Position numbers and translations under genes: made by a program
Assembly: GCF_947166265.1 (NCBI RefSeq)
Contig: NZ_CAMVDO010000004.1
Span: 104,419-168,418, forward strand
DNA: 64,000 nucleotides
Direction: 5' to 3'
Source: an uncultured Fibrobacter sp.
Lineage (GTDB): Bacteria > Fibrobacterota > Fibrobacteria > Fibrobacterales > Fibrobacteraceae
In this document: positions 43,724 through 51,513 of the stretch, piece after piece
How positions within the stretch are numbered: the stretch's first letter is position 1
Layout of the letters: every line of letters begins with the position of its first letter
Notes under the pieces: model-generated
Database searches by the model: none
Told to the model about the DNA's origin: nothing
Seen by the model: only the letters and a program-made list of their open reading frames with translations

Positions 43724-44695
43724 TTACTTGATTTCCAGAATAATCAGTTTCTTGGTGATATTCTGCTTATGGACCTTGGCAAGGCCAGCAAGGCCCTCGA
43801 CAAATTCGCCATACACCATCTGGGCGTCTTCGAACTTGTCCGGATCCGCATAAATCAACAAGTCGTAGGTGTTACGGCTCATCGAAATCACCTGCATCTT
43901 GTTAAACTTCTTGCGAATCTGTAAAGACACGATGTTCGAAATCTCTTCGGCCTGGTCATCGGTGAATTCGCCCGTCAAGTGAGCCACCACCTTGTACTGA
44001 ACGCCAAGTTCCTGTTGCGCGGCCAGGCGATCGCGGACCTTGTTTTCAAGTTTCACGATAGCCGATTCCATCGCACGTTGCACTAGTACACGCTGCGATT
44101 CGTCGCCTTCGTTTTTCATGCGGACCGATTCGCTCGCCAAAAGATTCGCCGTCGAAGCTTCGCTTGCGTTCAGGTCCACCACGATGTCGCCTTCCTGAAT
44201 GCTGCCCGCATAGGTAATATTGATATCGGCGCCCACAGAAAGGCCCGCCACATACGAAAGATCTTCATCATTACCCGCAATATCGGACTGCAGCTGCACA
44301 ACCTCATCGAGCTGCGCCTGGCTTTCGAGCCCCACCACCGTATAGCCACGGGAAGTCAAATAGGCGTTAATGACTTCCATAGCCGTCTTTGCCAGCGGAT
44401 TACGACGAATGACATCGATAGATCCCGTCATCTTACCCGAAAGCGCCGGGCTTACCAAAACCGTAGGGGCGCTGCGGAAAGTCGCATTCGAAAGTTGCAT
44501 CGAAGGAGCATCAGCGGCACCTGCAGAAGCACCTGTGGCCGACTTGGAAGCCACGGGATCGTCGCCCGGAACCTCTGCATACGCATCATTTGCCCTAGCG
44601 CGAACCTCGTCATTGTTATTGGCAGGCGGGCTGCTTGCGCAGGCAGCAAGGAAAGCCGCAGTCATAGCACCGTAAATCAGCTTTTTCATATTCAT
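43724..44695 (-). CDS. CsgG-like (DUF6175-type) lipoprotein
   Basis: 323 aa. Lipobox LAAC, Cys19, then a low-complexity Ala/Asp/Asn linker. From residue about 75: SAPTVLVSPALSG, NAYLTSRGYTVVGLESQAQLDEV, AGLSVGADINITYAGSI, RVLVQRAMESAIVKLENKVRDRL. The alpha/beta pattern with a conserved repeat of the fold resembles CsgG/FlgT-like periplasmic lipoproteins of the DUF6175 group. It would be anchored in a membrane facing the periplasm, possibly as part of an outer-membrane complex with its LPP20-like and FecR-domain neighbours. It lies 30 nt behind the FecR gene. Confidence 0.65.
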   Translation of the reverse strand: MNMKKLIYGAMTAAFLAACASSPPANNNDEVRARANDAYAEVPGDDPVASKSATGASAGAADAPSMQLSNATFRSAPTVLVSPALSGKMTGSIDVIRRNPLAKTAMEVINAYLTSRGYTVVGLESQAQLDEVVQLQSDIAGNDEDLSYVAGLSVGADINITYAGSIQEGDIVVDLNASEASTANLLASESVRMKNEGDESQRVLVQRAMESAIVKLENKVRDRLAAQQELGVQYKVVAHLTGEFTDDQAEEISNIVSLQIRKKFNKMQVISMSRNTYDLLIYADPDKFEDAQMVYGEFVEGLAGLAKVHKQNITKKLIILEIK

Positions 44696-44725
44696 ATTCC
44701 TTCTGTTAAAATTCTTCGCGTCCGG

Positions 44726-46249
44726 TTATTCGTGCGAAAGGCCGCCGCTCTGTTTCAGGCGAGTGTACTCCTGATCGGGGGGCACAACGGAATTTCTAGC
44801 CTTTCCACCGGGGTGATTACTCACAAGGCAATAGACCTCGAACGTCTTTTTCGCACGATACCTCTTACCATTCTTAAGCGTCGCCACCACTTCAAAATCG
44901 GCGATTTTATTGCGGGCAATCGACACGGGAACCTCATAGGCGAGCGACGTCAAATCGTTAGCATCAATCGTCTTGAAGGGCTTTCCGTTACGAAGAACAG
45001 AAATAGACGCCACCTGTCGCAGGTCACCCTTCGAAATTCCGTTCAAGCTAAATTTCAAGTTCGATTTCCATTCCGTTGCGGGCAAATCCAGGTGAACGCG
45101 TTCGCTGCGAGGCCCAGAAACCTTCACCGTCAACTTTTCAATGGAACCCGAAGCACTAGCATTATCGGAGGGTTCCGCAGATTCTTCACCATTTGCAGAC
45201 ACCGCAGCATATTCGGCCACCCACATATAGCAAGGCATTTCAATATGTCCGTCGCCGCAGCTAGCCAAGAAGCGCTTGGTTCCGTATGCGGAATCAGCCC
45301 ATGTAAACGTCCGTTGGTAAATGCCGTTTGCACCGATAGAATCACGTTCGCCCCATACCGTCACCCAAATGCCGGGAGTCGCTCTCGCCGTCAGCGTCAC
45401 CGACGGAACAAACAGCGTATCGCCCACCGGAGTGGCGCGGAACTGCAGTTTCGATTCAAACGCCTTAAGTGCCGTCGCGTAGGCCGCATCGAAAGTCTTG
45501 AGCGTATTTTCAAGAGTCTTTGCCGGAGCATCGGCCGCAGCAACGGAATCGACCACCTTCGAAAGAGCCTCCGTTCCAGAAGAGGCCAGTTTCAAGACCG
45601 TTGCATTGCCCTTGTCATCCACAAGTACCGTCTGGTTCTTGGCGATAGCGCTTGTTTTTCCGCTCGCCCCGGTCACCTCAATTTTACCTTCTTTCAACGA
45701 GGCAACCGTCTTTCCGTTCACGTTACCCACAAAGCCAGACGTTCCGCGAATCGCAGCCGTTGCAGTTCCCGTCTTGAACTTGAATTCACGATCTTTCTGT
45801 TTCTGAATATCAAAGTGGATGCGGCCCTTCGTGATATCGACCAATATCATCTTTTTCTTGCCGTCACGTTCTTCGACAGTGAACATCGCCTCTGTCTTTT
45901 CGGAAATTTTCAGAATAGATCCATCGGGCATACCCAAATCGGCTTCGGATTCCTGCCCCGTGCGAATCTTGTCGTTTTCAACCACCTTGTTGCCGACCTG
46001 CAGCTTTTTCCAGTCTTTCAGCTTTTTCTGCAAATCAACAGTTCCTGCAACATAACGGGTCTTCGCATTCAAAGAAGACTTGACAGGGACTTCTTCTTCG
46101 GTTGTTTCACTTGCCGGAGCGTCCGCCATTCCCTTGGGAACGGGTTTCGGCTCATCACTTTCCTTACAGCCCGAAAGAGCGACAACAGACGAAAGCACTA
46201 CGGCACCCCAAAGCGCCGAGCACACCATTTTTGAAAAGACATTTTTCAT
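44726..46249 (-). CDS. FecR-domain lipoprotein
   Basis: 507 aa. Lipobox LSGC, Cys28. Residues about 60-200 are a FecR domain (VGNKVVENDKIRTGQESEADLGMPDGSILKI; IHFDIQKQ; TATAAIRGTSGFVG; VASLKEGKIEVTG). The second half has two beta-sandwich-like parts (VTLTARATPGIWVTVWGERDSIG; VTVSGPRSERVHLDLP) and a C-terminal tail. FecR domains here are periplasmic and not linked to any sigma factor, so a structural or wall-associated role is more likely than iron sensing. Ribosome site GGGTGGG. It follows FISUMP paralog 4 by 9 nt. Confidence 0.82.
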   Translation of the reverse strand: MKNVFSKMVCSALWGAVVLSSVVALSGCKESDEPKPVPKGMADAPASETTEEEVPVKSSLNAKTRYVAGTVDLQKKLKDWKKLQVGNKVVENDKIRTGQESEADLGMPDGSILKISEKTEAMFTVEERDGKKKMILVDITKGRIHFDIQKQKDREFKFKTGTATAAIRGTSGFVGNVNGKTVASLKEGKIEVTGASGKTSAIAKNQTVLVDDKGNATVLKLASSGTEALSKVVDSVAAADAPAKTLENTLKTFDAAYATALKAFESKLQFRATPVGDTLFVPSVTLTARATPGIWVTVWGERDSIGANGIYQRTFTWADSAYGTKRFLASCGDGHIEMPCYMWVAEYAAVSANGEESAEPSDNASASGSIEKLTVKVSGPRSERVHLDLPATEWKSNLKFSLNGISKGDLRQVASISVLRNGKPFKTIDANDLTSLAYEVPVSIARNKIADFEVVATLKNGKRYRAKKTFEVYCLVSNHPGGKARNSVVPPDQEYTRLKQSGGLSHE

Positions 46250-46258
46250 ATACCCACC

Positions 46259-48901
46259 CTATTCAGCTAAATTTCTCACGCAACGGACAGCACATCCATC
46301 CGTTTTTTCCTTGGCAGAATCTACCCCGCCCCTGTTGGTTCCAATATAAGCGTTATACGCTTTAGTTTCATATCCGTCATCTTCATCCGTAGTCCACCAA
46401 CAGGCCGTTTCCTTTTCACTCGCAGACCCCATTCCATAACCAATGCTCCCCGTCCAAGTCGGATAGGCGGTGAACTTGGTAACATTCGTACCCCCTTTCC
46501 ATTCGGGGAGATTTTTCGCCTTGAAAGCATTCCAGTCTGCATCACAGTTTAATCCATCTTCACATTGGAACAGCTCAATCCATTCCCTAGAATCCGGTAT
46601 ATGCCAGCCTTCCGGGCAAATTCCCTGATGCGGCGATTTAATTTTACCCGCTGCAGTCGCAGAGGCTTTATACCACTTATCATTGATATTCATCGCAGCG
46701 GTCCAGGAATAAAGGCGTCCGCCCTTTTCGCAATTTTCTTCGTGTTCGCCACCGGTATGCGTTTCATGCCCATAACAAAGCGTGTTATACATCAAATTGT
46801 TACTGCTATCATTAAAGTTCAGGTTTTCCGCCATCCATTGCTGGTTGCCTATTGTAATGACCCTGTACTTGCGCCCATCGCGGGTATCCGTCAACAGGGA
46901 ATCATAGGAGTCTTCAGGTTCAAAGAAATAGGCCTTCGGATAATCGTAGAAACTCGCCTCTCGCCAGCCATATTCATCGCATACCAAAGCCGTATCCTTA
47001 GCCAAGGAATCCCGCCTAGAAACAGAACATGCTTCCTTCAATTTTTCTTCAATAGTGGTAGCATCACGCCATCTAAAGCTATCGCACACAAAGTAGGAAT
47101 TCTTGTCTATTAACCCCACCCGCATTTGTGCATCTCTTTTTTCCGTACAAATCTTATTATGCGTATTTTCGGCAACATAATTGGAGACTACCGAATTCCA
47201 AACATACTTAACCACACATCGCGTATCGTCAGGCAATTCCGGCAGCTGAATTTTTCCATGATTATCGTCAAGACAACCTGGATACACACTTTCCAACACT
47301 CTGTTTGCAAACGGACTAGACCAGGTATAACCAACATCCGGGCAATTCTTTTTAGAGGAACAGTCCTCCCTGTACGAGAAACCCGCTTTACGCACACAGA
47401 CATAGTAATTCTCAACGCCTGCAACAACGGTATCTCGAATCCTGGACGTGCACCCTAACAACAGGGCTTTTTCATCAACACTTGCAACGCGCCAGCCATT
47501 TTCCATGGCATCGTAGACATAATAAGCACTATCCGAGAAAATTCCCTTTTTCACTTCGCCATCTGTGCCAGCCTCCCATTTGTAGGTATCCTTTTCAAGA
47601 TCGCTCGCCAAGCCCCACAAACCGTTTTCACGGCAAATGTAGCGGACATCATTGTCCTTATTGGCCCCGGCTGCGGCCTTGACGATTTCGCCTACATTAT
47701 TTGCGTTACAGGAGTCGAGCCCATACATCTTGTACCAGAAATGCCTAACATAGGGCTCAAACCTGGGCACAACCAAGGACAAGTGCCAGCCTTCCACATG
47801 CTTGCGGACAGAATCGAGTCGCCCGCGAACATCGGCATCGGCAGCCCAATCGGCAATCTGCATTCGCGTAACGGAATCGTTCCACTTTCCGTCTTTTTCC
47901 ATGTCACTTGCAATTTTCGTTAGAAGCTCTGAAAGTTCCGCCACGGTGCGGTCCCCTTGCAATAGGACTGAGAATGCAAGCAGGGCACCGTCTTCATCGC
48001 TAGACCCCGCGATATTCAAATCTTCGGAACTGCTGAAGTTCGACGCATCGATATCCAAGAGAGCAAAAATTTCCTTTTGCGCCTGAATCTTAGCCCTGCG
48101 TACCGTATATTTTTCTTTTTTCACCAAATGAATGACACGTTCATATTCCAGGTGCGTCAACAAGTTAATATTGGCCATACGGCGAAGCAGCACGTTTGTC
48201 ACGGCGTAAAGTTTCAGTTCGGCGTTGGAATTTTCACCCGTCACCTCGTTGCGGTAAAAGCCCTTAGCCTCTAGCATTACGTATTGACTTGGGAGCGAAC
48301 GAGAGTTGAAACGGAATAGCCCCTCGTCATTCAGGATTTTTCCGTTAAAGGTATTCCCCGTCTGGTTCAAGGAGCGACCATCTTCGAGTTCGTAAAGAGT
48401 CACCTTGGAGCCCGAAAGGAACGGTCCCTTCTGCGTCACGCCCGAAATCGAATCCAAAGAAACCGCTATTTGCTCGGAATCAAGAACGTCCTGACTTGAG
48501 GAACTATTCTCTGGAACATAAATCGGCAAGACAACGGAATCCGCACCACAAGTGACAAGCACCGTATCTACAGCAGTCTGAGAAACCGTGCAGCCAGCAC
48601 CCGGCTTTCCATTCGTTCCGTTTTTGCCATTGGTTCCAGATTTTCCATCTTTACCGTCAGCGCCGTCCTTGCCATCAGCACCCGCAGTTCCGTTTAAGAC
48701 GACACCAACGGAATCGCCGTTGCAAACGATTTTAACACCGCTTTTATTAGCAAGTTCTTCTGCAGCGCAAGAGAACGCTACAGAAGAGGCTTCATCGACC
48801 TTTGCAATTTTTTCGGAGGAGTCATCGCCACACGCTGCAAAGAAAACGACAAGACTAAGCGCACCGCAAAGACTAAACAGAAGGTTCGGACTCAGTTTCA
48901 T
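46259..48901 (-). CDS. FISUMP-domain lipoprotein (paralog 4, most divergent long form)
   Basis: 880 aa; lipobox FAAC, Cys24. The head is shortened (it lacks the DLPKCTKD segment), then 11 collagen-like triplets ending GAGC. The middle domain is a third type (GVTQKGPFLSGSKVTLYELEDG), and four modules follow (RYICRENGLWGLASDLEKDTYKWE and others). The FISUMP domain has MAENLNFN and CPEGWHIPDSREWIEL. It is third in the envelope operon; ribosome site AGAGGAAA. Its divergence from the others in every part suggests it is an older member, tied to the operon rather than exchanging with the dispersed copies. Confidence 0.88.
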   Translation of the reverse strand: MKLSPNLLFSLCGALSLVVFFAACGDDSSEKIAKVDEASSVAFSCAAEELANKSGVKIVCNGDSVGVVLNGTAGADGKDGADGKDGKSGTNGKNGTNGKPGAGCTVSQTAVDTVLVTCGADSVVLPIYVPENSSSSQDVLDSEQIAVSLDSISGVTQKGPFLSGSKVTLYELEDGRSLNQTGNTFNGKILNDEGLFRFNSRSLPSQYVMLEAKGFYRNEVTGENSNAELKLYAVTNVLLRRMANINLLTHLEYERVIHLVKKEKYTVRRAKIQAQKEIFALLDIDASNFSSSEDLNIAGSSDEDGALLAFSVLLQGDRTVAELSELLTKIASDMEKDGKWNDSVTRMQIADWAADADVRGRLDSVRKHVEGWHLSLVVPRFEPYVRHFWYKMYGLDSCNANNVGEIVKAAAGANKDNDVRYICRENGLWGLASDLEKDTYKWEAGTDGEVKKGIFSDSAYYVYDAMENGWRVASVDEKALLLGCTSRIRDTVVAGVENYYVCVRKAGFSYREDCSSKKNCPDVGYTWSSPFANRVLESVYPGCLDDNHGKIQLPELPDDTRCVVKYVWNSVVSNYVAENTHNKICTEKRDAQMRVGLIDKNSYFVCDSFRWRDATTIEEKLKEACSVSRRDSLAKDTALVCDEYGWREASFYDYPKAYFFEPEDSYDSLLTDTRDGRKYRVITIGNQQWMAENLNFNDSSNNLMYNTLCYGHETHTGGEHEENCEKGGRLYSWTAAMNINDKWYKASATAAGKIKSPHQGICPEGWHIPDSREWIELFQCEDGLNCDADWNAFKAKNLPEWKGGTNVTKFTAYPTWTGSIGYGMGSASEKETACWWTTDEDDGYETKAYNAYIGTNRGGVDSAKEKTDGCAVRCVRNLAE

Positions 48902-48947
48902 GGCGTTTCCTCTAAGCAGATGGTTGGCGACTAATTATGACTCCGTC

Positions 48948-49928
48948 TTATTTTTTGATGCAACGTACCACAGCAAAATCGGGATTGTCTAAAGCAGCTT
49001 TTGTGATTGTATTATCATCCGTAAAAAGCTTCCAAGCGGTATGAGACTTATTTTTGGTAGCTTCGTCAGAAGTCCACAAAAGAGCCTGCTCCGTCAACAT
49101 TTCGCACATAGGTTCTTCATCAAATTCATCGAATTGACAATAACCAGACGGAAGAACAGACAATCCTAGCAAGTCATCGCCATTATAAACGCTCCAGCCA
49201 GATTTAGACTTAAAGTTTTCACCCGCTTCGTCATAGTTGTAATCTCCCGTAGCGTAATAGACGGCAGCATTAAAATCTTCTTCCGTCGGAAGGCGCCAGC
49301 CTTTCGGGCATGCGTGTTCTGCGGCTTCATAATTATACATTCTTCCATACTCTTCACAATTGGCATCATCTAAGTCATAACAGATCGTCTTTCCCGCAGA
49401 CGGGGCATGACGCATATTTTCCTTCGTCCAGCACTTGTCCTTAACAAGGACAGTCTTGTACTCAAAGCCATTATGCGTAAGCGTAGAATCACCGCAAACC
49501 CAGCCATCATCACCTTCCGAAGAAGAAGACTTCGGCTTCGTGTTTTCCGAAGAAGTCGGTTCCGCCTTGGTCGACGAGCTGGACTTTTCGTTTCCGCTAC
49601 TGGGGTTTACGATCACCACGTAGGTCGTGTCCTTTCCCTTGGAGCTGCTCGAACGCACGGACTCTTTTTCCGAAGAAGAAGACTCCTTTGTTTCGGAGCT
49701 CGAAACTTTTTCCTTTTCGCTGCTAGAAGATTCGGCTTCGCAGTTCTTGTCGCCATCCTTGCACGGTTCTTCGCTGGAGCTGCTTTCGAGGACTGCCACA
49801 GCGTCTTCCATCAAGTCAATGTCATAGTTGTCATAAATGGTGCAACCTGCAAGGAGCAACAGGGCGATTGCTACGGCCCAAAGGGCCCCGCAACGAATCG
49901 TTTTCATTTCAAATTTCGAATTCATCAT
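48948..49928 (-). CDS. Short FISUMP-domain lipoprotein with Ser-rich linker (paralog 5)
   Basis: 326 aa. GGAGGG lies 4 to 7 nt before ATG codons at 49928 and 49925. Lipobox LAGC, Cys29. Instead of collagen repeats it has about 100 residues of SSSSE/SSSEK linker, followed directly by the FISUMP domain (WTKENMRHAP in place of MAENLNY; CPKGWRLPTEEDFNAA). It lacks the middle domain and modules. This is the basic form of the family: lipid anchor, flexible spacer, domain. It follows the outer-membrane barrel gene by 10 nt. Confidence 0.85.
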   Translation of the reverse strand: MMNSKFEMKTIRCGALWAVAIALLLLAGCTIYDNYDIDLMEDAVAVLESSSSEEPCKDGDKNCEAESSSSEKEKVSSSETKESSSSEKESVRSSSSKGKDTTYVVIVNPSSGNEKSSSSTKAEPTSSENTKPKSSSSEGDDGWVCGDSTLTHNGFEYKTVLVKDKCWTKENMRHAPSAGKTICYDLDDANCEEYGRMYNYEAAEHACPKGWRLPTEEDFNAAVYYATGDYNYDEAGENFKSKSGWSVYNGDDLLGLSVLPSGYCQFDEFDEEPMCEMLTEQALLWTSDEATKNKSHTAWKLFTDDNTITKAALDNPDFAVVRCIKK

Positions 49929-49938
49929 TCGTCCCTCC

Positions 49939-51456
49939 TTACAAGCTCAAGAAGAGCGTCAAATAGCCGCCCTGTCCAAGGTTCGTGATTAGGTCAAAGC
50001 CCGCTTCGACACCGACCATGCCGAAATCATAGAACAGGCCCGAACGGAACTGCATCCATTCCTTGGAATCTTCTTTCGGAATGGCAATAACGGCTGTCTC
50101 GCGGAAGCCAAAGCTATTGTAACCCAGTTCAACCTGGCCCACCGGAGCAACGTACACACGCTGTAATCCACCACCAAGGCCCGCGCCAACAAACACGCCT
50201 GCACCGAAAGCGGCAAAGTATTCCGCATTGTCGCCAAAGCCCACCTTAATACGGGCTGCCAGCGTCAAATCCGGCAAAATCATCAGCTGACCTTTATCGA
50301 GATCAAAGGCTTTGTAGTTCTTGTCGTTGAACGGAGCAAACGCCCCCGTAACGCCTACCCAAGGTGAAACGTGAACGCCGCGACGCTTTTCAGCCGCTTC
50401 GGCAAGTTTCGCCTGTTCGAGCGCATAAAGACTATCCTGCACAGCCTCGTCTTCTTCGGGGCCAAAGTCCACGCCTGCGGTATTGCCCTGATTTTCCCAA
50501 ACCCATCGACCGTTCAAAGAAGTTTCTTTCTGCGGGTAATTTACCGAACCCTTGAACTTCTGCTGCTTTCCGCGTTTCATGACCACGGGTTCGCCGTCAA
50601 CTTTCACCGAAGAACCGTCGAACTTGATACGGACGGGGCTTTCGTTCACGGGGCCCGCACTGATGCGGCTATGGAAGAGCTTGACGCCATTCAGGTAGTA
50701 GGCACTGCGTACCGGCTTGCTGATATCCATGTAAAGCGTCGGAGAACCTGTCGTATCGGTCTTGTAAACCGCGAGGGAGCCGTTACCAGAAAGGTCTGCG
50801 TTCAATTTGGCAAGCCTTTCTAAGAAGAACGGGGCAAAGCCTTCGCCATCTTTACGCACCACCATTTCGCGGCAGGTTTCGCCCCATTTCTGGGCGATTT
50901 CAAAAGCGTGCTTACGGTGGTTAGGTTCGTACTGAAGCGTAAAGTCGTAATTTGCCTGAAAGCCCTTGCTCAAGGGTTCCAGGTACACACCACCTTCCAA
51001 ATTCAGGAACTGGTCCTTACTCTGCGCAAAACTGTAAAGGGCGTCGACACAGGCATCGATTTGCAGCTTGCGGTCTTCAAGTCCGCGAGCCGTTTCCATG
51101 TGCCCCAGTCGAACCTCGCCCGTGACCTTCATGTACTTTTCTTCGAATGCGGGGAGCTCGACGCGATAGAACGTCCAACATTCGTCCCCCATCACATCGT
51201 TAATCGAAACCGTAGCGCACTGGTCGTTCATCTTGGCAATGTGGCTTGCGTCAGACAAAAGGGAATCCAGAGCCTCGTTCTTGTTACCGACCGACTGCTT
51301 CAACTTTTCGAGTTCAGCCTGCCGCTGGTGGAAAATTGCCGGGTCCTGCACAAAGATGGAGGCCGACTGCGGCGAAGGGGCATCTTCCCCTAAAGCCACG
51401 GCAGCGGGCATCAGGAGCGCCAAAGAGAATAAGGGCAATACAAAATTACTTTTCAT
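49939..51456 (-). CDS. Exported protein with C-terminal outer-membrane beta-barrel
   Basis: 505 aa. Signal peptide MKSNFVLPLFSLALLMPAAVALG. Residues 30-330 are a soluble mixed region with coiled-coil-like start (FHQRQAELEKLKQSVGNKNEALD). The last 140 residues have barrel strands rich in Gly and aromatic residues (VHVSPWVGVTGAFAPF, LTLAARIKVGFG, QVELGYNSFGF) and a hydrophobic final strand ending LTLFLSL, a plausible insertion signal. It is the first gene of the seven-gene envelope operon and could be its outer-membrane pore. No known family recognised. Confidence 0.7.
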   Translation of the reverse strand: MKSNFVLPLFSLALLMPAAVALGEDAPSPQSASIFVQDPAIFHQRQAELEKLKQSVGNKNEALDSLLSDASHIAKMNDQCATVSINDVMGDECWTFYRVELPAFEEKYMKVTGEVRLGHMETARGLEDRKLQIDACVDALYSFAQSKDQFLNLEGGVYLEPLSKGFQANYDFTLQYEPNHRKHAFEIAQKWGETCREMVVRKDGEGFAPFFLERLAKLNADLSGNGSLAVYKTDTTGSPTLYMDISKPVRSAYYLNGVKLFHSRISAGPVNESPVRIKFDGSSVKVDGEPVVMKRGKQQKFKGSVNYPQKETSLNGRWVWENQGNTAGVDFGPEEDEAVQDSLYALEQAKLAEAAEKRRGVHVSPWVGVTGAFAPFNDKNYKAFDLDKGQLMILPDLTLAARIKVGFGDNAEYFAAFGAGVFVGAGLGGGLQRVYVAPVGQVELGYNSFGFRETAVIAIPKEDSKEWMQFRSGLFYDFGMVGVEAGFDLITNLGQGGYLTLFLSL

Positions 51457-51463
51457 ATACGAG

Positions 51464-51469
51464 AATATA
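51464..51469 (-). promoter_or_regulatory. TATATT box 7 nt before the first envelope-operon ATG
   Basis: On the minus strand TATATT-CTCGTAT-ATG, no ribosome site. Confidence 0.5.
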
Positions 51470-51513
51470 ACATTTTTTTAGGTTGTTCTACAAAAAAGAC
51501 TTTACATAAACGC

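Noticed and set aside
44495..46234. 579-codon open frame antisense to the FecR-domain gene
   Set aside because: No ribosome site, Arg/His/Ser-rich shadow composition, and the opposite strand has a clear lipobox and FecR domain.
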